Numbered from the stretch's first letter, positions 1 through 13,302 are shown. The stretch is DNA of 64,000 bases from Winogradskyella forsetii (GCF_013394595.1 NZ_CP053348.1:1054001-1118000), one strand, 5' to 3'. A program made the numbers and translations. The notes: generated by a model not told the origin, from the sequence alone.

Positions 1-3000
1 CTTGCGACCCTTTAGACTCTGGTAACTCGGATAACGATGGAGACGGTATTGCGGATCTTTGTGATCAAGATGATGACAACGATGGAATTTTAGACACGGT
101 AGAAAATGAATGTTTAAACTCAATAGTGTCAGGGTTTCCAGCAGGGTTTTTAGATATAAAGCCCTCAAATTTCGGGATATCATTTACAGGAACAGCGCAG
201 ACGAATTTAAACTTAACCTTAGATGTTAGTGATGAGTATGGTTACCCTCCAAATTCTGGCGCTATAATTGTTAGCCTAACTAATGCACACGTGCACCCAA
301 CCGCAAATGAATTTTTTGTGAGAGGGGATTTAACTCTAACAGATTGGGAAATAACCGGTACAGTGAATTCGGTAGTTTCTATAGCGCATGGTTCAGAGTA
401 TTTTGAAGATCATAGAAGAGAAATATTACTTTATACTAACCAGCCACAAATAACTAATATAACTGCTCCTGCACCAGGAATTTGGGAAAGTGGAGAGTTT
501 TATGGAACCTATTTTCTTGAAAATCTTTCAGGAGCCACCCGAATAGATGGTTCTTTGTTTTTAGGCTTGTTGGATTATAATGAGAAAAACTTTGGTATTT
601 ATACCAGCGATACCGGATTGAACCGATGGAGTACCTATTTTGTTAATTTACATCCAGAATGTGATGCCGATTTAGATGGAGTTCCAAACCGTTTAGACTT
701 GGATAGTGAGAACGATGGTATTTATGATGTAGCTGAAGCGGGTGGTACAGATACGGATAATGATGGTATGGCAGATGGCTTGGTAAATATAGATGGCATT
801 CCGAATACTGCAGGTAATGGCATCACTCCAATAGATACATTAAATGATGGAACTTTCGATTTCCTGAATTCAGATAGTGATGGTGATGGCTGTGCAGATG
901 CTAATGAGGCTTATGGAGGTGCCAATGCAGCAGGTTCAGATGATGGTCAATTTGGTGAGCCTGATCCTGCAGTTGTGAACCCTGCCAATGGCTTGGTAAC
1001 AGAAACTGGTGTTAATTATTCATTAGGTACAAATGCAGCAGTTACTGATCCTACAGGCGGAACAGTCTGTGATTGTAATATAAGTGAAATAGCATCATCA
1101 GATATCACGGTTTGTAATGATAACTCTACACCATCAGATACTACTGATGATACATTTACAGCAGATATCACGGTAACTTTTGTGAATTTACCTTCAATTG
1201 GGACTTTAGATTTAACAGGAGATGGAACAGCATCTGTTTCAGTTTCAGGTTTAACTTCTCCTCATACTTTTAATGATGTGGTCTTACCGGCAAATGGCAA
1301 TGCTATTTCATTGACAGCAACTTTTTCAGACGAATCAACCTGTACTTTAGAAGACACCAACGTGTTAACAGCACCATTTGAATGTAGTGACGATGCTTGT
1401 GATGATGTTATTCCTACAGGTAGCCCAGTGTTGCCTTTGACCACAGGTGTCACTTTCGATATTACGGGTACGGGAAGCGCAACAGGCGCCATACTGAATT
1501 CCATATCCATAGGAGGCGATACATTTTCAGGGTTTTATATACCATCTAGCGTAAATTATCAATTTGCAAATCCAGATGCGGCACATCAATATATTTTCGA
1601 TGGACCAACACTTACTTCAGACATTACGGATGGTCCAGCTATATTTGACCCAGCTTTATTGGCGACGTTTTCAGATAGGGATTTGACGAATTATTTTTCA
1701 ACAGATCTTCAGATTACCTCCACGGATTTTCTCGAGATTTTTTATGATGCTCCAATTACAGCGGCAGCCAATAGATATCTTATAGTTACAGAGCGTAACG
1801 GAAATAACGCGTACAGAGTTCAAGCTCTGGATGCCGCAGGAAATGTTATAGGGACTAATAGGACTACGTTTATACCAAACTATATTGATACAGGGATTAC
1901 TACAACGGTTTCTGGACAGAATATTTTTGCAAATATTTATCCGTTAACGGCCTTTGTTGGCTCAGGAAATGATATTTACGGATTTAGAATTACTTATAGA
2001 GGAGCAGGTGTTGGAGATGGTGGAGACGGTAAGGCTTTCATAGTTTATGATCCAGCCTTTTTAACACCACCACCAACCATTAACCCTACGACAAGCTCAG
2101 TTCAACCAACCTGTCCATTAAATGAGGGGTCAATAACAGTTGATGCAACAAATAATGGAGGAGGAACCATAGAATATAGTTTAAATAGCTCGAGTGGTGC
2201 AAATGATCAAGCATGGCAGGTATCAAATGAATTTAATAATTTATCACCGGATACCTATACAATAGCTGTCAGATATCAAACAACACCAGATTGTTTGGCA
2301 ATTTCTAATAACCCAATTACTCTTGATGATGCATGTTGTAATTTGGTGAGTATTGTTTCTAGTGACGTAACAGCTTGTAATGATAATAGTACACCTTCAA
2401 ATATTACTGATGATACGTTTACAGCAGATATTACCGTCACATTTAATAGTGTACCACCTATAGGCACATTAGATTTAACGGGAGATGGAACAGCATCTGT
2501 TTCAGTTTCAGGTTTAACTTCTCCTCATACTTTTAATGATGTGGTCTTACCGGCAAATGGAAATGCTATTTCTTTGACAGCCACGTTTTCTGATGAAGCA
2601 TCATGTCCATTGGAAGATAGCAACGTGTTAACAGCACCATTTGAATGTAGTGACGATGCTTGTGATGATGTTATTCCTACAGGTAGCCCAGTGTTGCCTT
2701 TGACCACAGGTGTCACTTTCGATATTACGGGTACGGGAAGTGCAACAGGCGCCATACTGAATTCCATATCCATAGGAGGCGATACATTTACAGGGTTTTA
2801 TATACCAACTCGTGTAGATTATCAATTTGCAAATCCAGATGCGGCACATCAATATATTTTCGATGGCCCAACACTTACTTCAGACATTACTGATGGTCCA
2901 GCTATATTTGACCCAGCTTTATTGGCGACGTTTTCAGATAGGGATTTGACGAATTATTTTTCAACAGACCTTCAAATTACCTCCACGGATTTTCTCGAGA

Positions 3001-6000
3001 TTTTTTATGATGCTCCAATTACAGCGGCAGCCAATAGATATCTTATAGTTACAGAGCGTAACGGAAATAACGCGTACAGAGTTCAAGCTCTGGATGCCGC
3101 AGGAAATGTTATAGGGACTAATAGGACTACGTTTATACCAAACTATATCGATACAGGGATTACTACAACGGTTTCTGGACAGAATATTTTTGCAAATATT
3201 TATCCGTTAACGGCCTTTGTTGGCTCAGGAAATGATATTTACGGATTTAGAATTACTTATAGAGGAGCAGGTGTTGGAGATGGCGGAGACGGTAAGGCTT
3301 TCATAGTTTATGATCCAGCCTTTTTAACACCACCACCAACCATTAACCCTACGACAAGCTCAGTTCAACCAACCTGTCCATTAAATGAGGGGTCAATAAC
3401 AGTTGATGCAACAGATAATGGAGGAGGAACCATAGAATATAGTTTAAATAGCTCGAGTGGTGCAAATGATCAAGCTTGGCAGGTATCAAATGAATTTAAT
3501 AATTTACCACCAGATACCTATACAATAGCTGTCAGATATCAAACAACACCAGATTGTTTGGCAATTTCTAATAATCCAATATTATTAAATAGTGCTGAGT
3601 GTCCTGAACTTAAATTAACTAAGACGGTAGCGATCAGCAATGATATTGCACCAGTAGGTTTGAGTTTAGGGGATGAGTTGACGTACACGTTTAGTGTTGA
3701 GAATACAGGAAATGTAACGATAAGTAACATAACTATAGATGATACCTTAACGAGCAGTTTAGACTTAGCGATTGTCTCAGGTACCTTATTATCAGGAGAG
3801 ACCGGCTCAGCTACAGCGACATATATCGTAGTCCAAGACGATGTCAATACAGGAAGCATAGAGAACAGTGCCACAGCAACTGGAGACAGTCCATCAGGAA
3901 TAGATGATGTGAGTGATGTGAGTGATAATGGTGATGAGTTAACAGATGGTCCAGATCCGGATACAGATCCTACGAACGATCCAACAGTTGTAATAATTGT
4001 ACAAAATCCAGAGTTGAGCATTATTAAGGAGAGCAGCTTAAACGTTGGTACAGATGGAGTAGTGAATGTAGGTGATGTCATTACTTATACCTATACCGTA
4101 ACAAATACAGGAGATGTTACTATCTATGATGTGAGTGTTAATGAAAGTATAACAAACTTTACTGGAACCGGTATTTTACCGACACCTACTTATGTAAGTG
4201 GTGGAACAGATGAAGATGGAGAGGCGGATGATCAAGATATGATTGTCGGAAATGACTCCATAATTTACACATCAAGCTATGCGATAACTCAAGCTGATAT
4301 CAATGCAGGTATGGTAACCAACCAAGCCACGGCAGACGGAACAGATACAAACGGAGATCCGGTTACTGACGATAGTGATGACCCAGCGGATGCAACGAGT
4401 GATGACGATTCTACAGATACATTGCTTCCAGAAGACCCAAGTATCGAAGCCGTCAAGACGGTAGCGATCACCAATGATGTCGCACCAACAGGAGCAAGCC
4501 TTGGCGATACCATGACCTACACGATCACGGTAACCAATACAGGAAACGTGGTCCTAGATGGAGTAGGTATAGTAGATACGTTCACCGATGCAGACGGTAA
4601 CCCACTGACCTTATTAACAGGCCCAACGTTTGTAAGTGCCGATCAGGGCAGTACGGAAGGCGATCTGTTAGTTGGCGAAACCGCCACTTATACAGCAAGC
4701 TATGTGATAGGCCAAGATGCAGTGGATGCAGGCGGCTTTAGCAACAGTGTGCTTGCGGAAGGCGACAGTCCAAACGATACGACTGTAAGTGACACCAGTG
4801 ATGATGGTGATGACACGGACGGCAACACGGAGGACGACCCAACAGAAACGATCATAGGAGAGAACCCAAGTATCGAAGCGGTCAAGACGGTAGCGATCAC
4901 GGACGATGTCGCACCAACAGGAGCGAGTTTAGGAGATACGGTCACTTATACGATCACAGTAGAAAACACGGGAGACGTTACATTAGATAATGTTACTATA
5001 GCAGATACATTCGTGGATGCAGACGTTAACCCACTGACCTTATTAACAGGCCCAACGTTTGTAAGTGCCGATCAGGGCAGTACGGAAGGCGACCTATTGG
5101 TCGGGGAAGTAGCCACTTATACAGCAACTTATGTGATAGGCCAAGATGCAGTGGATGCGGGCGGCTTTAGCAACAGTGTGCTTGCGGAAGGCGACAGTCC
5201 AAACGATACCACTGTAAGTGACACCAGTGACGACGGCGATGACACGGACGGCAACACCGAGGACGACCCAACAGAAACGATCATAGGGGAGAACCCAAGT
5301 ATCGAAGCCGTGAAGACGGTAGCGATCACCAATGATGTCGCACCAGCGGGAGCGAGTCTAGGCGATACCATGACCTACACGATCACGTTGACCAACACGG
5401 GAGATGTTACATTGGATAATGTTACTATAGCGGATACATTCGTAGATGCAGACGGTAACCCACTGACCTTATTAACAGGACCAACGTTTGTAAGTGCCGA
5501 TCAAGGCAGTACGGCAGGCGATCTGTTAGTTGGCGAAACCGCCACTTATACAGCAACTTATGTGATAGGCCAGGATGCAGTGGATGCGGGCGGCTTTAGC
5601 AACAGCGTGCTTGCGGAAGGCGATAGTCCAAACGATACAACTGTAAGTGACACCAGTGACGACGGTGATGACACGGACGGCAACACCGAGGACGACCCAA
5701 CAGAAACGATCATAGTAGAGAACCCAAGTATCGAAGCCGTGAAGACGGTAGCGATCACCAATGATGTCGCACCAGCAGGAGCGAGTTTAGGCGATACCAT
5801 GACCTACACGATCACGGTAACCAATACAGGAAACGTGGTCCTAGACGGAGTAGGTATCATAGATACGTTCACCGATGCAGACGGTAACCCACTGACCTTA
5901 TTAACAGGGCCAACGTTTGTAAGTGCCGATCAGGGCAGTACGGAAGGCGACCTATTGGTCGGGGAAGTAGCCACTTATACGGCAACTTATGTGATAGGTC

Positions 6001-9000
6001 AAGATGCAGTGGATGCGGGCGGCTTTAGCAACAGTGTGCTTGCGGAAGGCGACAGTCCAAACGATACAACTGTAAGTGACACCAGTGACGACGGCGATGA
6101 CACGGACGGCAACACGGAGGACGACCCAACGGAAACGATCATAGGGGAGAACCCAAGTATCGAAGCGGTCAAGACGGTAGCGATCACGGACGATGTCGCA
6201 CCAACAGGAGCGAGTTTAGGAGATACGGTCACTTATACGATCACAGTAGAAAATACGGGAGACGTTACATTAGATAATGTTACTATAGCAGATACATTCG
6301 TGGATGCAGACGGTAACCCACTGACCTTATTAACAGGCCCAACATTTGTAAGTGCCGATCAGGGCAGTACGGAAGGCGACCTATTGGTCGGGGAAGTAGC
6401 CACTTATACGGCAAGCTATGTGATAGGCCAGGATGCAGTGGATGCGGGCGGCTTTAGCAACAGTGTGCTTGCGGAAGGCGACAGTCCAAACGATACGACT
6501 GTAAATGACACCAGTGACGATGGCGATGACACGGACGGCAACACCGAGGACGACCCAACGGAAACGATCATAGGAGAGAACCCAAGTGTCGAAGCCGTTA
6601 AGACGGTAGCGATCACGGACGATGTCGCACCAGCGGGAGCGAGTCTAGGCGATACCATGACCTATACGATCACGTTGACTAACACGGGAGACGTCACATT
6701 GGACAATATTGTCCTTACCGACACCTTTACAGATGCAGACGGTAACGCATTAACGTTAGCTTCAGGCCCAACGTTTGTAAGTGCCGATCAGGGCAGTACG
6801 GAAGGCGACCTATTGGTCGGGGAAGTAGCGACTTATACAGCAACTTATGTGATAGGCCAAGATGCAGTGGATGCGGGCGGCTTTAGCAACAGTGTGTTTG
6901 CGGAAGGCGACAGTCCAAACGATACCACTGTAAGTGACACCAGTGACGACGGCGATGACACGGACGGCAACACGGAGGACGACCCAACGGAAACGGTCAT
7001 AGGGGAGAACCCGAGTATCGAAGCCGTTAAGACGGTAGCGATCACCAATGATGTCGCACCAACAGGAGCAAGCCTTGGCGATACCATGACCTACACGATC
7101 ACGGTAACCAATACAGGAAACGTGGTTCTAGACGGAGTAGGTATCACAGATACGTTCACCGATGCAGACGGTAACCCACTGACCTTATTAACAGGCCCAA
7201 CATTTGTAAGTGCCGATCAGGGCAGTACGGAAGGCGATCTGTTAGTTGGCGAAGTTGCCACTTATACGGCAACCTATGTGATAGGCCAGGATGCAGTGGA
7301 TGCGGGCAGCTTTAGCAACAGTGTGCTTGCGCAAGGCGACAGTCCAAACGATACGACTGTAAGTGACACCAGTGATGATGGTGATGACACGGACGGCAAC
7401 ACGGAGGACGACCCAACAGAAACGATCATAGGGGAGAACCCAAGTATCGAAGCCGTCAAGACGGTAGCGATCACCAATGATGTCGCACCAACAGGAGCAA
7501 GCCTTGGCGATACCATGACCTACACGATCACGTTGACCAATACAGGAAACGTGGTCCTAGATGGAGTAGGTATCACAGATACGTTCACCGATGCAGACGG
7601 TAACCCACTGACCTTATTAACAGGCCCAACATTTGTAAGTGCCGATCAAGGCAGTACGGAAGGCGATCTGTTAGTTGGCGAAGTTGCCACTTATACGGCA
7701 ACCTATGTGATAGGCCAGGATGCAGTGGATGCGGGCAGCTTTAGCAACAGTGTGCTTGCGCAAGGCGACAGTCCAAACGATACGACTGTAAGTGACACCA
7801 GTGACGACGGCGATGACACGGACGGCAACACGGAGGACGACCCAACAGAAACGATCATAGGGGAGAACCCAAGTATCGAAGCCGTCAAGACGGTAGCGAT
7901 CACCAATGATGTCGCACCAACAGGAGCAAGCCTTGGCGATACCATGACCTACACGATCACGGTAACCAATACAGGAAACGTGGTCCTAGATGGAGTAGGT
8001 ATCACAGATACGTTCACCGATGCAGACGGTAACCCACTGACCTTATTAACAGGCCCAACATTTGTAAGTGCCGATCAAGGCAGTACGGAAGGCGATCTGT
8101 TAGTTGGCGAAGTTGCCACTTATACGGCAACCTATGTGATAGGCCAGGACGCAGTGGATGCGGGCGGCTTTAGCAACAGTGTGCTTGCGGAAGGCGACAG
8201 TCCAAACGATACGACTGTAAGTGACACCAGTGATGATGGCGATGACACGGACGGCAACACGGAGGACGACCCAACGGAAACGATCATAGGGGAGAACCCA
8301 AGTATCGAAGCCGTCAAGACGGTAGCGATCACGGACGATGTCGCACCAGCGGGAGCAAGTCTGGGCGATACCATGACCTACACGATCACGGTAACCAATA
8401 CAGGAAACGTGGTCCTAGATGGAGTAGGTATCACAGATACGTTCACCGATGCAGACGGTAACCCACTGACCTTATTAACAGGGCCAACATTTGTAAGTGC
8501 CGATCAAGGCAGTACGGAAGGCGACCTATTGGTCGGGGAAGTAGCGACTTATACAGCAAGCTATGTGATAGGCCAGGACGCAGTGGATTCTGGCGGCTTT
8601 AGCAACAGTGTGCTTGCAGAAGGTGACAGTCCAAACGATACGACCGTAGGTGACACCAGTGATGATGGTGATGACACGGACGGCAACACCGAGGACGACC
8701 CAACAGATACTACAATCCAACAAGATCCAAGTATCGAAGTGGTCAAGACGGTAGCGATCACGGACGATGTCGCACCAGCAGGAGCAAGTCTGGGCGATAC
8801 CATGACCTACACGATCACTTTGACCAACACGGGAGACGTTACATTAGATAATGTTACTATAGCGGATACATTCGTGGATGCAGACGGTAACCCACTGACC
8901 TTATTAACAGGGCCAACATTTGTAAGTGCCGATCAAGGCAGTACGGAAGGCGACCTATTGGTCGGGGAAGTAGCGACTTATACAGCAAGCTATGTGATAG

Positions 9001-10238
9001 GCCAAGATGCAGTGGATGCGGGCGGCTTTAGCAACAGTGTGCTTGCGGAAGGTGACAGTCCAAACGACACGACTGTAAGTGACACCAGTGATGATGGTGA
9101 TGACACGGACGGCAACACGGAGGACGACCCAACAGTGATTACCATTAGTCCAGATCCTAGAATCAGTTTAATTAAAACTACATTACCGTTAGAAGATACC
9201 AATGGTGACGGTATAGCTGGAGGTATTGATGATGTGATTAACTATGTTTTCATTGTAGAAAACACTGGGAATCTAACTCTAACAGATATAATTATTGAGG
9301 ATAACTTACCGGGTTTAAACTTAGTTGGTGGTCCAATTATACAATTACTTCCTGGAGAAATAGATGATACTACTTATACTGCCACATATCTAATTACTCA
9401 AGCAGATATAGATGTAGGTAGTGTTACAAATTCTGCTTCTGTTAGAGGAGAAGGACCTGGTGGTGATTTAGATGACCCATCGGATGATATTTTAGATACA
9501 AGCGATGATCCAAATGATAATGAAGATGAAGATATTAATGGAGATGATGATCCGGATGACCCTACAGTTACTTTACTTACTTCAATCTACGATTTAGAAG
9601 TAACGAAAGTTGTAGATGAACTTAATCCAGTTATTGGCGATCAGGTTACATTTACTATTGAAGTGGCAAATATTGGTAATGTTACTGCGACTGATATAAT
9701 AATTGATGAGCAAATTCCAAATGGTTACTTATTCGTTTCGGCACTTACAACTTCCGGAATGTATTCAGACCTCAATGGGGAATGGACAATTTCACAATTG
9801 AATCCAGATCAAGTAGAAATTCTTGAAATTACAGTAGAGGTTTTAGGGTTTGGTGAGTACTTGAATACCGCTTTCATTCAAAGTTCGGTAGGAGGAGATG
9901 ATGTTGATCCTACTAATGATGAGGACGATGCCAGAGTAGATCCAGTTTGTTTAACCATCTATAACGAGTTTTCTCCAGATGGTGATGGTGTTAACGAAAC
10001 TTTCATTATTGATTGTATCGAACAATACCCTAATAATAAATTAGAGGTTTATAACAGATGGGGCAATATTGTTTATAGCACCAATGGCTATCTCAATGAT
10101 TGGGATGGTGCATCAAACGGAAGAGCAGTGATCAATCAATCTGATGAATTACCAGTAGGAACGTATTATTATGTACTCGACTTAGGTGATGGCTCAGAAC
10201 CTAGAGTAGGCTGGTTATACATCAATAGAAATAACTAA
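1..10238 (+). CDS. Giant T9SS type B cargo adhesin with DUF11-like repeats (5' partial)
   Basis: The frame is open from the window edge (first full codon at 3), so at least 3411 residues are encoded and the start lies upstream; the GTG at 126 is only an internal codon. Order of parts: Asp-rich calcium-binding (thrombospondin type 3-like, DxDxDG) segments at about 3-110 and 660-900; two near-identical 1.26-kb modules (about 1085-3590); two divergent DUF11-like domains (3598-4436); eleven 143-aa DUF11-like repeats (4437-9155); two more diverged ones; and a C-terminal gliding-motility/CHU_C type domain from about 9947 ([33 protein letters not shown]). That last domain is the type B T9SS sorting signal, so the protein should be exported to the cell surface. 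The downstream PorP/SprF and OmpA genes fit this. Ligand or role beyond adhesion/surface structure is not visible. Confidence 0.93.
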   Translation, partial: CDPLDSGNSDNDGDGIADLCDQDDDNDGILDTVENECLNSIVSGFPAGFLDIKPSNFGISFTGTAQTNLNLTLDVSDEYGYPPNSGAIIVSLTNAHVHPTANEFFVRGDLTLTDWEITGTVNSVVSIAHGSEYFEDHRREILLYTNQPQITNITAPAPGIWESGEFYGTYFLENLSGATRIDGSLFLGLLDYNEKNFGIYTSDTGLNRWSTYFVNLHPECDADLDGVPNRLDLDSENDGIYDVAEAGGTDTDNDGMADGLVNIDGIPNTAGNGITPIDTLNDGTFDFLNSDSDGDGCADANEAYGGANAAGSDDGQFGEPDPAVVNPANGLVTETGVNYSLGTNAAVTDPTGGTVCDCNISEIASSDITVCNDNSTPSDTTDDTFTADITVTFVNLPSIGTLDLTGDGTASVSVSGLTSPHTFNDVVLPANGNAISLTATFSDESTCTLEDTNVLTAPFECSDDACDDVIPTGSPVLPLTTGVTFDITGTGSATGAILNSISIGGDTFSGFYIPSSVNYQFANPDAAHQYIFDGPTLTSDITDGPAIFDPALLATFSDRDLTNYFSTDLQITSTDFLEIFYDAPITAAANRYLIVTERNGNNAYRVQALDAAGNVIGTNRTTFIPNYIDTGITTTVSGQNIFANIYPLTAFVGSGNDIYGFRITYRGAGVGDGGDGKAFIVYDPAFLTPPPTINPTTSSVQPTCPLNEGSITVDATNNGGGTIEYSLNSSSGANDQAWQVSNEFNNLSPDTYTIAVRYQTTPDCLAISNNPITLDDACCNLVSIVSSDVTACNDNSTPSNITDDTFTADITVTFNSVPPIGTLDLTGDGTASVSVSGLTSPHTFNDVVLPANGNAISLTATFSDEASCPLEDSNVLTAPFECSDDACDDVIPTGSPVLPLTTGVTFDITGTGSATGAILNSISIGGDTFTGFYIPTRVDYQFANPDAAHQYIFDGPTLTSDITDGPAIFDPALLATFSDRDLTNYFSTDLQITSTDFLEIFYDAPITAAANRYLIVTERNGNNAYRVQALDAAGNVIGTNRTTFIPNYIDTGITTTVSGQNIFANIYPLTAFVGSGNDIYGFRITYRGAGVGDGGDGKAFIVYDPAFLTPPPTINPTTSSVQPTCPLNEGSITVDATDNGGGTIEYSLNSSSGANDQAWQVSNEFNNLPPDTYTIAVRYQTTPDCLAISNNPILLNSAECPELKLTKTVAISNDIAPVGLSLGDELTYTFSVENTGNVTISNITIDDTLTSSLDLAIVSGTLLSGETGSATATYIVVQDDVNTGSIENSATATGDSPSGIDDVSDVSDNGDELTDGPDPDTDPTNDPTVVIIVQNPELSIIKESSLNVGTDGVVNVGDVITYTYTVTNTGDVTIYDVSVNESITNFTGTGILPTPTYVSGGTDEDGEADDQDMIVGNDSIIYTSSYAITQADINAGMVTNQATADGTDTNGDPVTDDSDDPADATSDDDSTDTLLPEDPSIEAVKTVAITNDVAPTGASLGDTMTYTITVTNTGNVVLDGVGIVDTFTDADGNPLTLLTGPTFVSADQGSTEGDLLVGETATYTASYVIGQDAVDAGGFSNSVLAEGDSPNDTTVSDTSDDGDDTDGNTEDDPTETIIGENPSIEAVKTVAITDDVAPTGASLGDTVTYTITVENTGDVTLDNVTIADTFVDADVNPLTLLTGPTFVSADQGSTEGDLLVGEVATYTATYVIGQDAVDAGGFSNSVLAEGDSPNDTTVSDTSDDGDDTDGNTEDDPTETIIGENPSIEAVKTVAITNDVAPAGASLGDTMTYTITLTNTGDVTLDNVTIADTFVDADGNPLTLLTGPTFVSADQGSTAGDLLVGETATYTATYVIGQDAVDAGGFSNSVLAEGDSPNDTTVSDTSDDGDDTDGNTEDDPTETIIVENPSIEAVKTVAITNDVAPAGASLGDTMTYTITVTNTGNVVLDGVGIIDTFTDADGNPLTLLTGPTFVSADQGSTEGDLLVGEVATYTATYVIGQDAVDAGGFSNSVLAEGDSPNDTTVSDTSDDGDDTDGNTEDDPTETIIGENPSIEAVKTVAITDDVAPTGASLGDTVTYTITVENTGDVTLDNVTIADTFVDADGNPLTLLTGPTFVSADQGSTEGDLLVGEVATYTASYVIGQDAVDAGGFSNSVLAEGDSPNDTTVNDTSDDGDDTDGNTEDDPTETIIGENPSVEAVKTVAITDDVAPAGASLGDTMTYTITLTNTGDVTLDNIVLTDTFTDADGNALTLASGPTFVSADQGSTEGDLLVGEVATYTATYVIGQDAVDAGGFSNSVFAEGDSPNDTTVSDTSDDGDDTDGNTEDDPTETVIGENPSIEAVKTVAITNDVAPTGASLGDTMTYTITVTNTGNVVLDGVGITDTFTDADGNPLTLLTGPTFVSADQGSTEGDLLVGEVATYTATYVIGQDAVDAGSFSNSVLAQGDSPNDTTVSDTSDDGDDTDGNTEDDPTETIIGENPSIEAVKTVAITNDVAPTGASLGDTMTYTITLTNTGNVVLDGVGITDTFTDADGNPLTLLTGPTFVSADQGSTEGDLLVGEVATYTATYVIGQDAVDAGSFSNSVLAQGDSPNDTTVSDTSDDGDDTDGNTEDDPTETIIGENPSIEAVKTVAITNDVAPTGASLGDTMTYTITVTNTGNVVLDGVGITDTFTDADGNPLTLLTGPTFVSADQGSTEGDLLVGEVATYTATYVIGQDAVDAGGFSNSVLAEGDSPNDTTVSDTSDDGDDTDGNTEDDPTETIIGENPSIEAVKTVAITDDVAPAGASLGDTMTYTITVTNTGNVVLDGVGITDTFTDADGNPLTLLTGPTFVSADQGSTEGDLLVGEVATYTASYVIGQDAVDSGGFSNSVLAEGDSPNDTTVGDTSDDGDDTDGNTEDDPTDTTIQQDPSIEVVKTVAITDDVAPAGASLGDTMTYTITLTNTGDVTLDNVTIADTFVDADGNPLTLLTGPTFVSADQGSTEGDLLVGEVATYTASYVIGQDAVDAGGFSNSVLAEGDSPNDTTVSDTSDDGDDTDGNTEDDPTVITISPDPRISLIKTTLPLEDTNGDGIAGGIDDVINYVFIVENTGNLTLTDIIIEDNLPGLNLVGGPIIQLLPGEIDDTTYTATYLITQADIDVGSVTNSASVRGEGPGGDLDDPSDDILDTSDDPNDNEDEDINGDDDPDDPTVTLLTSIYDLEVTKVVDELNPVIGDQVTFTIEVANIGNVTATDIIIDEQIPNGYLFVSALTTSGMYSDLNGEWTISQLNPDQVEILEITVEVLGFGEYLNTAFIQSSVGGDDVDPTNDEDDARVDPVCLTIYNEFSPDGDGVNETFIIDCIEQYPNNKLEVYNRWGNIVYSTNGYLNDWDGASNGRAVINQSDELPVGTYYYVLDLGDGSEPRVGWLYINRNN
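1085..3590 (+). repeat. Two tandem ~1263-bp modules inside the adhesin gene
   Basis: The block beginning near 1085 recurs at an offset of 1263 bp (for example 1381-2300 matches 2644-3563). Long stretches differ by only a few bases, while the first ~150 bp of each unit (the Cys-containing lead-in) is more diverged. Encoded modules share the [16 protein letters not shown] and [16 protein letters not shown] segments. This fits a recent duplication or gene conversion within the gene. Confidence 0.9.
4437..9155 (+). repeat. Eleven tandem 429-bp (143-aa) repeats in the adhesin gene
   Basis: Units begin at [12 protein letters not shown] (first CCA at 4437, eleventh at 8727, exactly 10 x 429 apart). 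Each encodes one DUF11-like Ig-fold domain ending in an Asp-rich linker ([18 protein letters not shown]). The middle of the unit comes in two main versions: [18 protein letters not shown] (units 1, 4, 7, 8, 9, 10) and [17 protein letters not shown] (units 2, 3, 5, 11). Unit 6 is a third version ([16 protein letters not shown]). Units 7 and 8 share the private [11 protein letters not shown] variant. The last unit loses identity at about 9136. Confidence 0.95.
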
Positions 10239-10266
10239 TAAATACTGAATTATAAAATATATTAAA

Positions 10267-11193
10267 ATGATACATAAATCATCACTAATAAAAGGATTAA
10301 TAGTTTTAGTGTTTATACTAGTTAGTGCTATTAGTTTTGCACAGCAAGATCCACAATACACGCATTACATGTTTAATACTTTGAGTGTTAATCCTGCTTA
10401 TGCTGGTCAAAGAGAGACTTTAAGTGTTGTGGGTTTACACAGATCGCAATGGATTGGTATCGATGGGGCTCCACAAACGCAATCATTAGGTGTTCATACG
10501 CCTTTACGTAACGAACGTATTGGCTTAGGCCTAAATATTGTCAATGATGCCTTGGGACCTGCTAGCGAAACTTTCGTAGATGCTAATGTTTCTTATACCA
10601 TTCCTTTAAATGCCAATGACTTAAAATTATCATTTGGTGCAAAAGGAGGATTTCACATGTTAGATACCGATTGGAGTAAAGGGCGCTATAGAGATACTGA
10701 TCCAGCATTTGAGAACGATTTAAATCTAATATCGCCAATGATTGGAGCAGGATTGTACATGCATACCCGAAAATGGTATGTAGGTTTGGCCGTTCCTAAT
10801 TTTATTGAGACCAAACATTATGACGATTATGAGGAATCGGTTGCCACAGAGCGTATGCACTTTTATTTAATTGGAGGTTATGTTTTCAACATTAGTGAAA
10901 CTACAGAATTAAAACCTGCATTTTTATTAAAAGGAGTTTCGGGAGCCCCTTTAATTGCAGATGTTTCTGCGAATTTTTGGATACAAAAGAAAGTTACCTT
11001 AGGTTTGGCTTGGAGATGGGACGATTCTGTGAGTGCTTTAGCCGGTTTACAGATAACACCTGGCATGTTTGTTGGTTACAGCTATGATCTAACGACAACT
11101 GGACTTAGCAATTATAATAGTGGTACTCACGAATTTACATTAAGATTTGAAGTTAAAAGATTAGGTAGAATATTATCACCACGTTTCTTCTAA
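10267..11193 (+). CDS. PorP/SprF family T9SS outer-membrane protein
   Basis: 308 aa with an N-terminal signal peptide (hydrophobic segment ending ISFAQQ) followed by the family hallmark QDPQYTHYMFNTLSVNPAYAG and a beta-barrel-like remainder. PorP/SprF proteins are outer-membrane partners of the type IX secretion system; paralogues encoded next to type B cargo are thought to help export or anchor that cargo. The gene starts 28 bp after the adhesin stop and ends 10 bp before the OmpA-family gene, so the three probably form one operon. The adhesin is its likely dedicated client (inference). Confidence 0.92.
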   Translation: MIHKSSLIKGLIVLVFILVSAISFAQQDPQYTHYMFNTLSVNPAYAGQRETLSVVGLHRSQWIGIDGAPQTQSLGVHTPLRNERIGLGLNIVNDALGPASETFVDANVSYTIPLNANDLKLSFGAKGGFHMLDTDWSKGRYRDTDPAFENDLNLISPMIGAGLYMHTRKWYVGLAVPNFIETKHYDDYEESVATERMHFYLIGGYVFNISETTELKPAFLLKGVSGAPLIADVSANFWIQKKVTLGLAWRWDDSVSALAGLQITPGMFVGYSYDLTTTGLSNYNSGTHEFTLRFEVKRLGRILSPRFF

Positions 11194-11203
11194 AAATAGA
11201 ATT

Positions 11204-13195
11204 ATGAAAACAGTATTAAACTACATATTATTAACGTTTATAATCGCATCCACATCGACGGCTTATGCTCAGAATGGAAAGATTCAAAGTGTGAAAGATG
11301 ATTATCGGGATTTCGCTTATGTAAAAACAAGTGAAGTATTGCTAGAAGTCGCAAACAAAGGCTACAAGTCTGCTGACCTGTTTCAGAAATTAGCTAATTC
11401 CTTTTATTTTCAGAATAAAATGGAAGAAGCAGCCAAATGGTATGGTGAATTAATGAATATGGGAGAAGTCGTTGATCCTGAGTATTATTTTAGATATGCC
11501 TTAGCATTAAAAGGGATCAAGGATTACGAAGGTTCAGATGAATGGATGGCTAAATTTAACGAGCTGAAACCAGAAGATTCAAGAGGAAGGGCTTTTTTGT
11601 CTAAAGTAGACTACAGATCAACTATTGAAGAATTAAGTAGAGATGATATTGCAGTTGTTAACCTCGATATTAATACAGAATTATCCGACTTTGGAACTAC
11701 AGAATACGAAAACGGAATTGTATTCGCTTCAGCTAGAGGAGGAGGCCGAAAATACAGATGGAATGAAGAACCTTATTTAGACTTGTATGCCGTAGAAAAA
11801 AACGAAGAAGGCGCATTTGGAGAAGTTAAAACTATTGAAGGCGACGTCAATACAAAATACCATGAATCGAGTGCTGTGTTTTCGCCTAACGGCAAATACA
11901 TGTTCTTTACAAGAAATAATTATCACAGATTAAAATATAAAGAAGACGATACAGGAATTAACAGATTACAATTATACAGAGCCACTTTAAGTGAGGATGG
12001 AGAATGGGAAAATATACATAAAGTACATTTTAATAGTATAGATTATAGTGTTGCACATCCTTCGCTAAACGTCACAGGAACTAAACTATATTTTGCTTCA
12101 GATATGCCTGGGACTTTTGGTCAATCCGATATTTTCGTAGTAGATGTCAACGATGATGGTACTTTAGGTGAGCCAGAAAATTTAGGATCTGCAATCAATA
12201 CCGAAGGGCAAGAGTCATTTCCATTTATTAATACGAGTGGAGATTTATATTTTTCCTCAACAGGATTTCCGGGTTTAGGCGGAATGGATGTTTTTAAATC
12301 TGAAGGTATAGATACAAAAGTGAAAGAAGGTTCCAATAGAAATTTCCCGATAGAAAATGTAGGAAAACCAGTAAATAGTGAAGGCGATGATTTTGGTTAT
12401 TACGAAAACTTAGTCACAAAACGTGTTTATTTCAGTTCAAACAGAGAAGGTGGTAAAGGCAGCGATGATATTTATACATTTGAAGTTCCAGAATTAAAAC
12501 TTTTAGTTGAAGGTATTGTTGAGGATATTAATACTGAAGAATTAATACCAGATGCAACTGTTATTTTATATGATGAAAAAGGAAACGAAATAGTACGTCA
12601 AACCGTTGGAGAAGATGCCTATTTTAAATTCAAAGTAGATCCTAAAAAGGAATACATTGTTAGGGTTGAAAAGGATAAATATACTTCAGACGAAAAACGT
12701 TTTACCACACCAAATAAAAATCAAGAATTGAAGATGGAAATGCTTATAGAAAAAGACGAGCAACAAATTGAGCCTTGTGATGATTTGGCTAAAGTATTGG
12801 ATATTCCTATTATTTATTTTGATTTTGATAAGTCTAATATTAGATATGATGCTGAAATTGAAATTCAAAAAGTATTGGCAGTATTGACCAAATACCCAAC
12901 GATGCATATTGATATTCGAAGTCATACCGATTGTAGAGGTCCTGCTGCTTATAACGAAAAACTATCTGACCGAAGAGCACAATCTACTCGTAAATACCTT
13001 ATTGAAAAAGGCATTGGAGAAGAACGCTTAACAGCTAAAGGTTATGGGGAAGCCAGGTTGGTTAATCATTGTGGATGTGAGCCTTCTAATGAATCTAGTT
13101 GCTCTGAAGAAGAACACCAGCTTAATAGACGAAGTGAGTTTATTATCACAAGTATAAACGGTAAAACATGTGATGATAAGGTAGAGGAAAATTAA
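11204..13195 (+). CDS. OmpA-family protein with PD40 repeats and carboxypeptidase-regulatory domain
   Basis: 663 aa. Signal peptide (to about residue 22, AYAQ); TPR-like helices at about 45-130; four WD40/PD40-like beta-propeller strands at about 210-425 (FSPNGKYMFFTRN, LYFASDMPGTFGQSDIF, DLYFSSTGFPGLGGMDVF, VYFSSNREGGKGSDDIY); a carboxypeptidase-D-type regulatory fold at about 430-510; and a C-terminal OmpA peptidoglycan-binding domain (FDFDKSNIR, SHTDCRG, LSDRRAQS, NRRSEFII). The OmpA domain should bind peptidoglycan in the periplasm. This domain order is the common third member of adhesin-SprF-OmpA loci in Flavobacteriia, where it is viewed as a tether for the surface complex. Confidence 0.92.
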   Translation: MKTVLNYILLTFIIASTSTAYAQNGKIQSVKDDYRDFAYVKTSEVLLEVANKGYKSADLFQKLANSFYFQNKMEEAAKWYGELMNMGEVVDPEYYFRYALALKGIKDYEGSDEWMAKFNELKPEDSRGRAFLSKVDYRSTIEELSRDDIAVVNLDINTELSDFGTTEYENGIVFASARGGGRKYRWNEEPYLDLYAVEKNEEGAFGEVKTIEGDVNTKYHESSAVFSPNGKYMFFTRNNYHRLKYKEDDTGINRLQLYRATLSEDGEWENIHKVHFNSIDYSVAHPSLNVTGTKLYFASDMPGTFGQSDIFVVDVNDDGTLGEPENLGSAINTEGQESFPFINTSGDLYFSSTGFPGLGGMDVFKSEGIDTKVKEGSNRNFPIENVGKPVNSEGDDFGYYENLVTKRVYFSSNREGGKGSDDIYTFEVPELKLLVEGIVEDINTEELIPDATVILYDEKGNEIVRQTVGEDAYFKFKVDPKKEYIVRVEKDKYTSDEKRFTTPNKNQELKMEMLIEKDEQQIEPCDDLAKVLDIPIIYFDFDKSNIRYDAEIEIQKVLAVLTKYPTMHIDIRSHTDCRGPAAYNEKLSDRRAQSTRKYLIEKGIGEERLTAKGYGEARLVNHCGCEPSNESSCSEEEHQLNRRSEFIITSINGKTCDDKVEEN

Positions 13196-13220
13196 AAATC
13201 ATTAGATTATATAAACATCA

Positions 13221-13255
13221 ATAGCCGTTTAAATTGTTTAAACGGCTATTTTTTT
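13221..13255 (+). terminator. Rho-independent terminator of the T9SS operon
   Basis: A 13-bp perfect stem (ATAGCCGTTTAAA / TTTAAACGGCTAT) with a 3-nt loop, followed by a run of seven T residues, lies 25 bp after the OmpA-family stop. Confidence 0.9.
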
Positions 13256-13302
13256 ATGAAATCCTTCACTTTTATTTAAGCATAAGGTATTAATTTAGCA
13301 AA

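Noticed and set aside
126..128. GTG at 126 as the start of the giant adhesin
   Set aside because: The same frame is open to the window edge and encodes continuing Asp-rich calcium-binding repeats, so the gene starts upstream.
4700..9202. Series of ~80-aa minus-strand ORFs at 429-bp intervals (MVSPRLAP... type)
   Set aside because: They are antisense shadows of the tandem repeats in the adhesin gene; the spacing equals the repeat length and they have no plausible protein features.
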